Made by a program: the position numbers and the translations under genes. From Vicinamibacterales bacterium (GTDB lineage Bacteria; Acidobacteriota; Vicinamibacteria; Vicinamibacterales; Fen-181): 64,000 bases of DNA. The first letter of the stretch is position 1, and every line of letters begins with the position of its first letter. Under the pieces are notes generated by a model. It was not told the DNA's origin. It saw only the letters and a list, made by a program, of their open reading frames with translations, and did no database searches. Shown here piece by piece: positions 18,920-29,403 of this stretch. Location: NCBI GenBank assembly GCA_036504215.1, contig DASXVO010000021.1:206428-270427 (forward strand), in the 5' to 3' direction.

Positions 18920-20344
18920 ATGATCACGACCATGAACAGCGCGCATCTGCTTCTCGTCCTGTGCTGCATCGGGCTGCCGGCACTCCGCGCACACCACGCG
19001 GCTGCGCCGCCCACGGGAGGACAAGCGTCCGAAGGCGACGTCTTCGCGATCCTGCGTACCATCGACCAGGCTGACACGCGGCAGGCATGGCCTGGATTTC
19101 GTCTGTCGGACTGGCCCCTCGCCGTGTTCGACGGGAAGCAGACGTTCCTCCTCCGTCATCCCAGCCCGCCGGTCGAGTTCACGCCGCTCGTCGGCCGGCC
19201 CGGCGTCTTCGTGGCCGCGGGCCGGTACCCGGCCGTGGTCGGCAACTCGACGGTGTACATCGGGGGCGTGCGCACTGCCACGGTCATCGCAACTCCAGGC
19301 CCGGCTCCAGACTCCACGTTGCTCGCGTACGTCGAGGAGGTGTTTCACGTCTTCTGGCTGCGCCGCCACACCAACTTCCGCCCGAATGAGATGGCGCGCT
19401 ACGCCTACCCGGTCAAGGACGACCGGAATCTCCGTCGCGTGCTGGGTGAAGACGAGGCCCTCTCGCGTGCGCTCGAGGCGGCCAGCGCGCGGCAGGCGGC
19501 CGCGTGGGTCGCGCTGGCGCTGCAGCTCCGTCACGAGCGGAACGCCTGGCTGACCGACGACGACCGGGCGTTCGAGACCGGACTCGAGATGATGGAAGGG
19601 ACGGCGAACTGCGTCGCGCGGGTCGTCGTGGGCGAGAAGCCAGGGGCCACCGCGGCTCGCCTTCGCACCGAACGACCCGCGGATCAGATCCGCTGGCGGT
19701 ACTACGATTCGGGCGCTGCCGTCTGTCTGCTGCTCGAACGGCTCCAGCCAGACTGGAAAGATCGCATCGACGCCGAGCCGGATCAGACCACGGTCGGTCT
19801 GCTCGAGGCAGCCGCCACACGATCAGGCGCACGGCCGGCAGCATTCTCGGCGGCCGAGTTGTCGCGCTTCGAGGTTCACGCCGCGACGGCCATCGCGGAA
19901 CTGTCCGCCCGCCAGGGCCGTTTGCGTGAGGAAATCCAGGGCCGTGCCGGACCCCGCATCGTCGTTGAGATCGCGAGCGGCGTCGAGCCGTTGCGCGTCA
20001 CGAGGTTCGATCCGATCAACCTGCTCGTCCTCGACGCGGGCGAGGTGGCTCATCCCCGCTACCTCACACTCTCCGGCGCGGACGGCGTGATCGAGGTGAC
20101 CAATCCCGGCTACGAACGCGGCTCGTTCGCCGGCACGGTCGTGCTGACGCGGCCGGCGGGCCGTCATCCGCTCGGCGAGGGAATCCGGATGGCTTCGATC
20201 GTGGGGCTGCGAACGGCGCCAACGGTCGAGCGTCGTGAGGGCCGACTCACCCTCGAGACCGAGGGCGTGCGCATCACGCTTCGCGACGCGGAGGTGCGCA
20301 CCGAGGGTGAGACGCTTCGCATCGTCGTGTCTCCTCGACGGTGA
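18920..20344 (+). CDS. Secreted protein of unknown function
   Basis: 474 residues with a signal peptide (SAHLLLVLCCIGLPALRA). ATG 18920 and ATG 18932 are both possible. The body contains VFHVFWLRRHTNFRPNEM, a helical stretch of LRHERNAW type, and an acidic helix with EMMEGTANCVARVV. The order of charged pair, then E-G-x-A, is reminiscent of membrane or secreted gluzincin-like peptidases, but no HExxH motif is visible, so I do not assign peptidase activity. The C-terminal third is beta-rich (IEVTNPGYERGSF, GVRITLRDAEVRTEGE). It is followed by a short broken fragment and then the oxidoreductase gene; no operon partner is obvious. Confidence 0.75.
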   Translation: MITTMNSAHLLLVLCCIGLPALRAHHAAAPPTGGQASEGDVFAILRTIDQADTRQAWPGFRLSDWPLAVFDGKQTFLLRHPSPPVEFTPLVGRPGVFVAAGRYPAVVGNSTVYIGGVRTATVIATPGPAPDSTLLAYVEEVFHVFWLRRHTNFRPNEMARYAYPVKDDRNLRRVLGEDEALSRALEAASARQAAAWVALALQLRHERNAWLTDDDRAFETGLEMMEGTANCVARVVVGEKPGATAARLRTERPADQIRWRYYDSGAAVCLLLERLQPDWKDRIDAEPDQTTVGLLEAAATRSGARPAAFSAAELSRFEVHAATAIAELSARQGRLREEIQGRAGPRIVVEIASGVEPLRVTRFDPINLLVLDAGEVAHPRYLTLSGADGVIEVTNPGYERGSFAGTVVLTRPAGRHPLGEGIRMASIVGLRTAPTVERREGRLTLETEGVRITLRDAEVRTEGETLRIVVSPRR

Positions 20345-20410
20345 GAGGGCCGGCCGCCGGCCGAGGGAGCCGTTGGCTGCGCGAACATGTTCCCAAACGA
20401 GACGGACCTT

Positions 20411-20642
20411 GGGAGCGTGGTACTCGCAGAAGGCCGCCAAGCCGGTCGTTGGCTTCCTGGGGCCGAACGCGCTCAAGGGACTTCGGGTCGAGATCGACTA
20501 CGCCAAAGGCGCGGTCTCAGCCGCGACGCTGGGGACCGTCGTCGATGCGCTTGGTGGGAAACCTGGCGACGTGCGGGTGCTGGTCCTCGACCGTCAGGGC
20601 AAACGAATTCGAGTCGAAGCCCGCGTGCACCGCTTCATGTAG
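20411..20642 (+). pseudogene. C-terminal fragment of an aspartyl-protease/PDZ-type protein
   Basis: A reading frame without a credible start ends with two recognisable parts. GFLGPNALKGLRVEIDYAKG looks like the last strands of a retropepsin-like aspartyl protease domain. LGTVVDALGGKPGDVRVLVLDRQG looks like the last half of a PDZ domain, ending at a stop at 20640-20642. The sequence normally between them (PDZ start, with its carboxylate-binding loop) is absent, so this is best read as a deletion remnant. It is the second such scar within 2 kb. An alternative is a short real protein with an unusual start. Confidence 0.45.
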
Positions 20643-20691
20643 TGTCGCGGATTTTTGAGCGGAGGCGGTGCTGCAGCCCGTTTGCGGTAGC

Positions 20692-22116
20692 ATGATGGCG
20701 ATGGATAGAAGAAGACGAACCTCGCCTGTCGATTCGCCCGCCGGCGGAATCGACCGCCGCCAATTCATGTCGACGTCGATCGCCGCGGGCGCGGCCCTGC
20801 TGCTGGGAGCCGACCGGGCGTGGGGCCAGACCTCGCCGCCGGCGCACGTCGTACCGTCGGACAGGCCGCTCAACCTTGCATGCATCGGCATCGGCAACCG
20901 CGGCAACGACATGGTCAAGGCGTTCGCCAAGACGGGGATGGCGAACTTCACGGCCTTCTGCGATGTGGACGTCGATGGTCCCCACACGGAGGAGACCCGG
21001 CGCCTCTATCCCTCGGTGCCGCGCTTCCGCGACTTCCGAGCAATGTTCGACAGGATGGGCGCGTCGGTCGACGCCGTCGTGATCGCCACGCCGGATCATT
21101 CGCACTTCCCGCTGGCCATGCACGCGATGCGGCTCGGCAAGCACGTCTACCTGGAGAAGCCTCTCGCGCACACGTTCCAGGAAGTGGATCTCCTGATCGC
21201 GGCGGCCGCGAAGGCCGGCGTGGTCACCCAGATGGGCAACCAGGGCCACTCCGGCAACAACTACTTCCAGTTCCGGGCGTGGACCCAGGCGGGCGTCATC
21301 AAGGACGTGACGAAGATCGTCATGTTCCAGAACTCGGAGCGGCGGTGGCACGGGTGGAAGGTGGACGGATTCCCGTCGGGCGAGGCGCTGCCTCCGGGGA
21401 TGGACTGGGATGCCTGGCACGCCGCGCGCCCCACCCATCCATTCAGCAGGCGGTTGCACCCGCAGAACTGGCGCGGGTGGTTCGCCTACGGGAATGGCGC
21501 GCTCGGTGACTGGGGCCCGCACATCCTCGACACGGCCCACCAGTTCCTCGATCTGGGGCTGCCGCACACCATCGAGGCCGTCAGGCGCGACGAGTCGAGC
21601 GAGTTCATCTTCCCGCAGGCGTCCACCCTCCGCTTCGATTTCGCGGCCAGGCCCACGATGCCGCCGGTCGAGGTGTTCTGGTACGACGGCTTGAGCAATC
21701 GGCCGCCGCTGCCGGCAGAACTCGGACCCGGCGCCACTCTGACGCAGGTCAGCGGCAAGTTCATCTACAGCAGGGATCTCGTGTTCAAGGGCGGCACGCA
21801 CGGAGATACGCTGCGCATCATCCCGGACGACCGCATGCGTGAGATGGCTGCGTCGATTCCGAAGGTCGTCGGCACGTTCTCGAACCACGAGGCGAACTTC
21901 GTTCTCGCGTGCCAGGGCAAAGAGGAGAGCCGTTCGCCGTTCAAGATTGGCGGACCGCTGACGCAGGTGTTCCTCCTCGGCGTGATCGCGCAGCGTCTGG
22001 GGGGGCAGTTGACCTTCGATTCATTGCGCCGGGAATTCCGGGACAATCCGGCCGCCAACGCGCTGCTCGCCGGACCGCCGCCACGGGCGGGCTGGGAGGA
22101 GTACTACCGGAGCTGA
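20692..22116 (+). CDS. Exported Gfo/Idh/MocA-family oxidoreductase
   Basis: 474 residues with a twin-arginine signal (DRRQFMSTSIAAGAALLLGA) that would deliver a folded, cofactor-loaded enzyme to the periplasm. The mature part has the Rossmann NAD(P) fold (LACIGIGNRGNDMV), the family's EKP motif (YLEKPLAHTF) and a C-terminal alpha/beta domain with GNGALGDWGPHILDT, whose Asp-x-x-x-His resembles the usual catalytic pair. Several ATG codons are clustered at 20692, 20695 and 20701; I take the first. Members of this Tat-exported group act on sugars or inositols, some as glycosidases using a tightly bound NAD (family knowledge); the substrate here is unknown. A REP-like hairpin repeat follows immediately. 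Confidence 0.88.
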   Translation: MMAMDRRRRTSPVDSPAGGIDRRQFMSTSIAAGAALLLGADRAWGQTSPPAHVVPSDRPLNLACIGIGNRGNDMVKAFAKTGMANFTAFCDVDVDGPHTEETRRLYPSVPRFRDFRAMFDRMGASVDAVVIATPDHSHFPLAMHAMRLGKHVYLEKPLAHTFQEVDLLIAAAAKAGVVTQMGNQGHSGNNYFQFRAWTQAGVIKDVTKIVMFQNSERRWHGWKVDGFPSGEALPPGMDWDAWHAARPTHPFSRRLHPQNWRGWFAYGNGALGDWGPHILDTAHQFLDLGLPHTIEAVRRDESSEFIFPQASTLRFDFAARPTMPPVEVFWYDGLSNRPPLPAELGPGATLTQVSGKFIYSRDLVFKGGTHGDTLRIIPDDRMREMAASIPKVVGTFSNHEANFVLACQGKEESRSPFKIGGPLTQVFLLGVIAQRLGGQLTFDSLRREFRDNPAANALLAGPPPRAGWEEYYRS

Positions 22117-22165
22117 GACGCCGCGGCACGGGCGGGACGCCGCGGCACGGGCGGGACGCCCGTGC
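22117..22165. repeat. REP-like GC-rich repeat with hairpin
   Basis: A 19-bp unit beginning GACGCCGCGGCACGG occurs twice in direct succession (22117-22135, 22136-22154). The second copy runs into a palindrome: GCACGGGCG at 22145-22153, loop GA-type, CGCCCGTGC at 22157-22165, a 9-bp stem with a 3-base loop. Read in one frame it gives the GRDARAT peptide that marks a dispersed intergenic repeat in several GC-rich phyla (from memory). It lies between the convergent oxidoreductase and DUF4097 genes and could stop transcription from either side, although no T-run follows. Confidence 0.75.
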
Positions 22166-22263
22166 TACTCATTCAACCGTGCTGTACACGCCTGTACTCG
22201 CGTGAAAACCGAGCGTGTCCAGGGGCAGCAGGTCGCCGACCTTTCGCTGCTTCTAACCGCCTC

Positions 22264-23055
22264 TCAGTACCGCTCCAGGCGGATTGAGCCGTTGCCGGTG
22301 TGCAGGTTCACCGACCCACCACCGCCGTTGAGCGTCCCTCGAACGTGTGATCGGTTCACGGAACCGGAAATGGCGACCGGCAGGTCGAGCGTCATGTGGC
22401 CGTCACCCGTGCGGGCATCGACGTCGGCCTTGAAGTCCCCTGGAAGACGCAGGGTCACGGATCCGTCTCCCGTCCTGACGCTCCACGCGGCCGCGACGGT
22501 GGAACCAGCCTTCGCGGCAGCCTCCACGGAACCGTCACCCGTGTGGAGGTCCAGCGCGTCGAACCGCCCCTCGACGGTGATGTGGCCGTCGCCGGTCGAA
22601 GCGACGAGGCGCCCGTCCAACCCCTTGGCATCGATGCCGCCGTCCCCGGTGTGGAGACGGACATCACCCTTCGCACCCGCAACGCTCACTCCGCCGTCGC
22701 CGGTGTGCAGGTCGAGATTCGCCTCGCGAGGAACCTTCAAGGTGACGGTCACCGAGTGCCGGCCGGTGTGGATGCCCCAGTTCATGGGCGGGAACTTGAG
22801 TTCAATTGAAATCCGGTTGCCGGATTGGCTCTCGATCAACTGGAAGTCCTTGTTGATCTCGTAACCGACCGTGTCGATGCGCGCCTCGACGCGAGCCTCG
22901 TCCCAGACGTCGACCCGGACATCGCCGTCGCCTGTCGAGGTCATGAGATCCAGCCTGCCGGAGACAGGATAGGTCTTCGACCACTGGTCGGCGGCGGCGG
23001 GAAGGGCCAACCCTGACACCAGCGCGATCGTCGCGACAATCACACAAAGACGCAT
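22264..23055 (-). CDS. Exported DUF4097-type protein with TGDG beta-repeats
   Basis: 263 residues with a signal peptide (MRLCVIVATIALVSGLALPAAA). The start at 23055 has AGGAGG just upstream (about 23065-23071). The mature protein is a run of roughly 16-25-residue repeats, each with a TGDG or TGNG turn: STGDGDV, HTGDGGV, HTGDGGI, STGDGHI, HTGDGSV, RTGDGSV, RTGDGHM, HTGNGSI. This regular pattern predicts a right-handed beta-helix or roll, as in the DUF4097 'putative adhesin' family. It is divergently transcribed from the wHTH-TPR regulator at 23186 with about 130 bp between starts, so that regulator may control it (inference). Role unknown; surface or periplasmic location is likely. Confidence 0.85.
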   Translation of the reverse strand: MRLCVIVATIALVSGLALPAAADQWSKTYPVSGRLDLMTSTGDGDVRVDVWDEARVEARIDTVGYEINKDFQLIESQSGNRISIELKFPPMNWGIHTGRHSVTVTLKVPREANLDLHTGDGGVSVAGAKGDVRLHTGDGGIDAKGLDGRLVASTGDGHITVEGRFDALDLHTGDGSVEAAAKAGSTVAAAWSVRTGDGSVTLRLPGDFKADVDARTGDGHMTLDLPVAISGSVNRSHVRGTLNGGGGSVNLHTGNGSIRLERY

Positions 23056-23185
23056 CACACACCCCCTCCTGGCAACACCGACGCCATCCCTCCAAGAGAC
23101 GGCGTGGAGCGTGGAAAGGTTCGCTGCGTCGATTCGTGACCACGCGGAGGCAACGAGGGTATAGTAGGCTTCGCTCATACGCACC

Positions 23186-25567
23186 ATGCCATCGGATACT
23201 CCCCTCAACGTCCCCCGCCTGCACCCCTTCACGCTGGGTGATTGGCTCGTCGAACCCAAGGCCTGTCGCGTCTCCAGAGGCGACATCGTCGTCAAGCTGC
23301 GTCCGCAACTCGCCGACCTGCTGCTCTGCCTCGCGCGACATGCCGGCGAGATTGCGCTCAAAGACGAGATCCTGGCCGAGGTGTGGCCCGGGCAGTACAT
23401 CGCCGAGTCGGGCCTGTCGCGATGCGTCGCCGAGTTGCGTCAGATCCTGCAGGACGACGCGCAGCAGCCGCGCTTCATCGAGACATTTCCCAAGCGCGGC
23501 TACCGGTTGATCGCGCCCGTGGTCTGGTTGGATCGGGAGCCGCAGGAGGGTGCGGCACCGAAGGAGGCTCCACCAGGGCCGGATCCGGCGGCGCGCACGC
23601 CGGACATTGGGACGCCGCCGCCGGAGGTCGAAGAACCCGACGGCAAGGCGCGGCGGACGGTCGGCCGGCGTTGGATCCTGCTGGCGATCGTGCTGGTGCT
23701 GCTGGCGGCGGCCATCATCGCGATCGCCGTGCTGGCACATACGCCCGCCAGCGTGCTGACCGAACGCGATCCGGTGTTGCTCGCCTTCGAGAACCGGACG
23801 GGCGACGCCGTGTTCGACGAGACAATCCCGCTGGCGCTGTCGATCCAGCTGGAACAGTCTCCCTATCTGGGCCTGCTGTCGCCCGAGCGCGTCCACGAAG
23901 TGCTGCGCATGATGAAGCGGCCGCCGGAGACGCTGCTGACGCGCGAAGTCGGCTTGGAGGTCTGCGAGCGGGTAGGTGGACGGGCGCTCATCGTCACGTC
24001 GATCAGCCGGCTGGGCCCGCAGTACGTCATCGGTCTCGAGGCGGTCGCCTGCGGCACCAGCGCCGTGCTCGCCAGGCAACAGGCGACGACCGTGCGCAAA
24101 CAAGACGTGCTCGGTGCGCTGCAGCGCGCGGCCGGCCAAATCCGCCTCGCCGTTGGAGAGTCGCCCGCGTCTCTCGAGCGCTACAACGTGCCGATCGTCG
24201 AGGCCACGACCGCTTCGCTGGAGGCGCTCCGGGCGGTGCGCCGGGGCGACATGGCGAAGGAGCGGGGACAAGTGGATCTGGCCCTCGGGTTCTACCGGGA
24301 CGCCGTGTCGCTGGATCCGGATTTTGCGCTCGCCTACAGCCGCCTGGGAACCGTCACCAGCGCCGAAGCCGAAGGCTTCTCGGCATTCGAGAAGGCGTAC
24401 GCGCTCCGGCAGCGCGTCACGGTGCCCGAGCGGCTGGAAATCGAGGCGTCGTATCACAAGTACGTGACAGGTGAGCGAGCGAAGGTGGTCGAGGCACTGG
24501 AGTTGCTCAGGCGCTCGTACCCGCGGCGCGCGATGGTTCGTCGCGGATTGGTCGATGAATACACGCAAAGCGGACGATACGACGCGGCGCTGGCCGAAGC
24601 CCTCCAGGCGCTGGGCGTCGAACCGAAGAGCACGATGAACCTGGTTGCCGTGGCCAGGGCACATCTCTACCTGAACCAACTCGTCGAAGCCAGACACGCC
24701 GCCGAGGCGGCGATCGCCAACGGCGGGGCCACGCCGAGAATCCATATCATCCTGTTCCAATGTGCGCTCGCGGCCAATGACGAGGCCTTGCTGGCACGGG
24801 AGCGCGGCTGGGCGGCCGGGCATCCCGAGGCGGCCGGTAGTTGGCTGGACGTCGAGGCCGAGGAGTCGGTGAATCGCGGCCGTCTCGGTGATGCCATCGA
24901 CCAGTTGCAGCAAATCGAGCGGCTGGCCGACACGAGCGGTGCTCCAGAGGGCGCGGCGATGTACCGGCTCCGGATCGCCAGGTACGAAGCGTTGTGTGGA
25001 CTCGGGGCACGGGCCATGCAACGCGTCGACGCCGAACTCGCACACAACATCGGCCCCGATCGGACGATCGACGCGGTCAAGGTGGCCATCTCCGCCGGGG
25101 CATTCGGTCGGGCCGAGAGCCTACTGGACCAGCTCGAGCGCAGGGGTCGGCCGGGCGCGTCGGAGCCCGGCGCGACGCTCGCGCGCGCGTACCGGGCAGC
25201 CATTGCCGCCAGCCGTGGCAGGGCGAAACAGGCGATCGAATTGCTCGCGCCGCTGCAACCCTTCGAACTGGGACTCGCCTACGGGTTCATTCCGCTCTTC
25301 GAGCGGGCGCACGCACACTACCTCGTCGGCGACTGGCCGAAGGCCCGCCTCGCGTACGAAACGATCCTCGCTCATTCCACCGTCGACTCCGGTCGCAAGC
25401 TGCTGCCCTTCGCTGAGCTCGGCCTGGCGCGCACGCTGGCCCGCGCGGGCGACGTGGCGGGCAGCCGCCGCACCTACGATCAGTTCTTCGAACGGTGGCG
25501 CCAGGCGGATCCCGATCTGCCTGTGCTGCTCGAAGCCCGTCGCGAGTACGCGGCGTTGCCGAAGTAG
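23186..25567 (+). CDS. CadC-like membrane protein: winged-helix domain, TM, TPR region (paralogue)
   Basis: 793 residues with the same plan as the protein at 15963-18359: Trans_reg_C winged helix (about 10-110; GDWLVEPKACRVSRGD, GLSRCVAELRQILQDD, FPKRGYRLIAPVVW), a Pro/Glu-rich linker, a TM helix (about 172-193, WILLAIVLVLLAAAIIAIAVL), a beta domain (VLLAFENRTGD) and a long array of TPR-like helices (SLDPDFALAYSRLG marks one). Both proteins end in a similar FFERWRQADPD/LESWKDADPD segment. The N-terminal domain should bind DNA at the membrane; the extracytoplasmic part probably senses. It is divergent from the DUF4097 gene. The first codon choice is supported by alignment with the paralogue. 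Confidence 0.9.
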   Translation: MPSDTPLNVPRLHPFTLGDWLVEPKACRVSRGDIVVKLRPQLADLLLCLARHAGEIALKDEILAEVWPGQYIAESGLSRCVAELRQILQDDAQQPRFIETFPKRGYRLIAPVVWLDREPQEGAAPKEAPPGPDPAARTPDIGTPPPEVEEPDGKARRTVGRRWILLAIVLVLLAAAIIAIAVLAHTPASVLTERDPVLLAFENRTGDAVFDETIPLALSIQLEQSPYLGLLSPERVHEVLRMMKRPPETLLTREVGLEVCERVGGRALIVTSISRLGPQYVIGLEAVACGTSAVLARQQATTVRKQDVLGALQRAAGQIRLAVGESPASLERYNVPIVEATTASLEALRAVRRGDMAKERGQVDLALGFYRDAVSLDPDFALAYSRLGTVTSAEAEGFSAFEKAYALRQRVTVPERLEIEASYHKYVTGERAKVVEALELLRRSYPRRAMVRRGLVDEYTQSGRYDAALAEALQALGVEPKSTMNLVAVARAHLYLNQLVEARHAAEAAIANGGATPRIHIILFQCALAANDEALLARERGWAAGHPEAAGSWLDVEAEESVNRGRLGDAIDQLQQIERLADTSGAPEGAAMYRLRIARYEALCGLGARAMQRVDAELAHNIGPDRTIDAVKVAISAGAFGRAESLLDQLERRGRPGASEPGATLARAYRAAIAASRGRAKQAIELLAPLQPFELGLAYGFIPLFERAHAHYLVGDWPKARLAYETILAHSTVDSGRKLLPFAELGLARTLARAGDVAGSRRTYDQFFERWRQADPDLPVLLEARREYAALPK

Positions 25568-25605
25568 CGGGGCCGCAGGGCAAAGCGATCCCCCCGCGAC
25601 TGTGC

Positions 25606-27930
25606 TCATGGTTCGGCGTTGCCGGGGAGGTCGCTGTCCAGCGCGTCGCGCACCTTGCGTGCCAGGTCGGCCTCGCTGAACGGTTTGCTGATGAACCTCA
25701 TGCCGGGGTCGAGGACGCCGTGATGAACGATGGCGTTGTCCGTGTACCCCGACATGTAGAGGACCCGCATGGACGGCCGCACCTTCTGGAGGCGCTCGGC
25801 CAACTGGCGCCCGCTCATCTGCGGCATCACGACGTCGGTCACCAGCAGATCGATCTCGCCACGGTGCTGTTCGCACGTCAGCAGGGCCTCGCCGCCGTTG
25901 GCGGCCGTCAGCACCCGATACCCAGCCGCGAGCAGCATGCGCACCACCACGTTGCGGACCGCCTCACCGTCCTCGGCCACGAGGATGGTCTCCGTACCGA
26001 CCGCGGGCCGCTCAGGAGCGCGGCTCGTCGCTGATGACCCGGCCTCCTCGACGAAGCGTGGCAGATACACCTTGACGGTCGTGCCATGGCCAGGCTCGCT
26101 GTAGATCCAGATGTTGCCGCCGCTCTGCTTGACGATGCCGTACACGGTCGACAGGCCCAGTCCCGTGCCCTTCCCCTTCGCCTTGGTCGTGAAGAACGGT
26201 TCGAACAACCGCTCCCGCGTGGCGGCGTCCATGCCGCACCCGGTGTCACTGATCGCCAGGAGGATGTAGGGTCCAGGCACGACCACCACGTGCTGCGCCA
26301 CGTACTCCTCGTCGAGGTCGACATTGGCGGTGTCGATCGTCAGCCGGCCCCCGTTCGGCATCGCGTCGCGGGCATTGACGACCAGGTTCATGATGACCTG
26401 CTCGATCTGTCCCGGATCGGCCCTGACCGGCCCGAGGTTCGGCGCCAGCACCTGCTGGAGATCGATGTCCTCGCCAATCAGGCGGCGCAGCATCTTCTCG
26501 AGGTTGATCACGACATGGTTGAGATCGAGCACCTGGGGCTCGAGCACCTGCTTTCTGCTGAAGGCGAGAAGCTGTCTCGTGAGCACCGCTGCGCGCTCGC
26601 CGGCCTTCTGGACCTCCAGGAGATCCTCCCGGAGCGGATCGCCCTCACGCAGGGTCTCAATCGCGAACGCCGTGCAGCCCAGGATGACGGTGAGCAGATT
26701 GTTGAAGTCGTGCGCCACGCCGCCGGCGAGGCTGCCGATGGCTTCCATCTTCTGCGACGCCCGCAACTGCTCCTCGAGCCGCAGGTGCGCGGTCATATCC
26801 CGCTCGACGGCAACGAAGTTGATGATCCGGCCCGTGGGGTCACACACCGGCGAGATGGTCGCCTCCTCGGTATAGAGCGTGCCGTCCTTGCGCCTGTTGA
26901 CGATGCGTCCCTTCCACGTGCGGCCACCGGAGATGGTGGCCCACAGCTCGCGGTACCAGGCGGCGTCGTGTTGACCGCTCTTGAGGATGCTCGGCGTGCG
27001 CCCGAGCGCCTCCTGCCGTGTGTAGCCGGTCACGGCCTCGAACGTCGGGTTGACATACCGGATGGTTCCATCGGGGTCGGTGATGAAGATGATCTCCCCG
27101 GACTGCTCGATCGCCGCCATCAGCCGCTCGCGCTCTGCCTCGGCCAGTTTGCGCTCGGTGATGACGTCGAACACTGCCACGAAGTGCTCTCTCTCCGGCG
27201 AGTACACGGACAGGTCGAGCCACATGTCCAGGGCGGCGAGATAGAACTCGAATCGCTCGGGCTGGCCGGTCGATGCCACCCTGGCGTACCGTTCGAACAG
27301 GGCGGGATCGGTTTCGCGGATGCCGGGAATGACATCGGAGACCCTCTTGCCGGCGACCCCTTTCAATCCAGTCAGGGTCTCGAACGCGTCGTTGACGGCG
27401 AGGTAGACGAAATCCTGCGGCCGGCCGTCCTCGAACAGCATCCGACAGTAGGCGAATCCCTCCACCATGTTCTCGAAGAGCGTCCGGTAGCGCATCTCGC
27501 TCGCCCGCAGAGCGTCCTCCGCCTGCTTGCGCGCGGTGATGTCGGTGTGCGTGCCGGTCATCCGCGTGGGACGACCCGTCGCGTCCCGCGCAGACACCTT
27601 GCCGCGGGTCAACACCCACAGGTACTCGCCGGATTTGGCCCTGAGCCGCTGCTCCACTTGAAAGAACGGCGCCTGTCCGGCCAAGTGCGCGTCCAGGGCG
27701 GCGTTGGTGGGAGGGAGATCGTCGGGGTGCACCATGGCGTTCCAGGCCGTCACGTCGGCTGAGAATTCCGCCGGCTCGTAGCCGAACATCCTGCAGCCGC
27801 GCGGACTCAGGACCACCGCGTTCGTCCCCATATCCACGTCCCAGATGCCATCGTTGGCGCCCTCCAGGGCGAATTTCAGCCGTTCTTCGCTCTCCCGCAG
27901 CGACGCGCCGCCCCGAGGCTGGGGTTTCAT
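25606..27930 (-). CDS. PAS-containing hybrid histidine kinase with C-terminal receiver
   Basis: 774 residues, no TM segment, so cytoplasmic. Three PAS domains: about 12-135 (with PAC end GTHTDITARKQAE), about 140-265 (ending VFDVITERKLAE) and about 270-390 (ENGEIIF-like start, ending AVERDMTAHLRLEEQ). Then HisKA with His407 in GSLAGGVAHDFNNLLTVI, HATPase_c with NLVVNARDAM, SDTGCGM, FFTTKAKGKGTGLGLS, and a receiver with Asp699 (LVTDVVMPQMSG) and Lys in FISKPFS. All catalytic motifs are intact. It is divergent from the RhlE-type helicase gene with about 130 bp between starts and has no DNA-binding partner beside it. Signals are probably small molecules or redox through PAS; not determinable here. 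Confidence 0.93.
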   Translation of the reverse strand: MKPQPRGGASLRESEERLKFALEGANDGIWDVDMGTNAVVLSPRGCRMFGYEPAEFSADVTAWNAMVHPDDLPPTNAALDAHLAGQAPFFQVEQRLRAKSGEYLWVLTRGKVSARDATGRPTRMTGTHTDITARKQAEDALRASEMRYRTLFENMVEGFAYCRMLFEDGRPQDFVYLAVNDAFETLTGLKGVAGKRVSDVIPGIRETDPALFERYARVASTGQPERFEFYLAALDMWLDLSVYSPEREHFVAVFDVITERKLAEAERERLMAAIEQSGEIIFITDPDGTIRYVNPTFEAVTGYTRQEALGRTPSILKSGQHDAAWYRELWATISGGRTWKGRIVNRRKDGTLYTEEATISPVCDPTGRIINFVAVERDMTAHLRLEEQLRASQKMEAIGSLAGGVAHDFNNLLTVILGCTAFAIETLREGDPLREDLLEVQKAGERAAVLTRQLLAFSRKQVLEPQVLDLNHVVINLEKMLRRLIGEDIDLQQVLAPNLGPVRADPGQIEQVIMNLVVNARDAMPNGGRLTIDTANVDLDEEYVAQHVVVVPGPYILLAISDTGCGMDAATRERLFEPFFTTKAKGKGTGLGLSTVYGIVKQSGGNIWIYSEPGHGTTVKVYLPRFVEEAGSSATSRAPERPAVGTETILVAEDGEAVRNVVVRMLLAAGYRVLTAANGGEALLTCEQHRGEIDLLVTDVVMPQMSGRQLAERLQKVRPSMRVLYMSGYTDNAIVHHGVLDPGMRFISKPFSEADLARKVRDALDSDLPGNAEP

Positions 27931-28061
27931 AGGTGGATGCTCCCTCCAGCGCCGATTCGTTCAGGATGGCCGGTGCCCGTGTGCGGCATCGGCACGGTGC
28001 TCAGAAAGCGAGATTCTACCCGATCCGACGCATGTCGGACCGAGAGCGAGTATCCTGTTGC

Positions 28062-29396
<1,335 letters not shown>

Positions 29397-29403
29397 CGAC
29401 CGA

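Noticed and set aside
22802-25045. A very long minus-strand open frame (over 700 codons) opposite the wHTH-TPR gene.
   Set aside because: Its translation is Arg/His/Gly/Asp-rich with no domain, typical of the antisense of GC-rich coding DNA; the plus-strand gene has clear motifs throughout.
25568-25605. GCGGGG/CCCCGC inverted match between convergent genes as a terminator.
   Set aside because: The stem is only six bases with a long loop and no T-tract; too weak to annotate.
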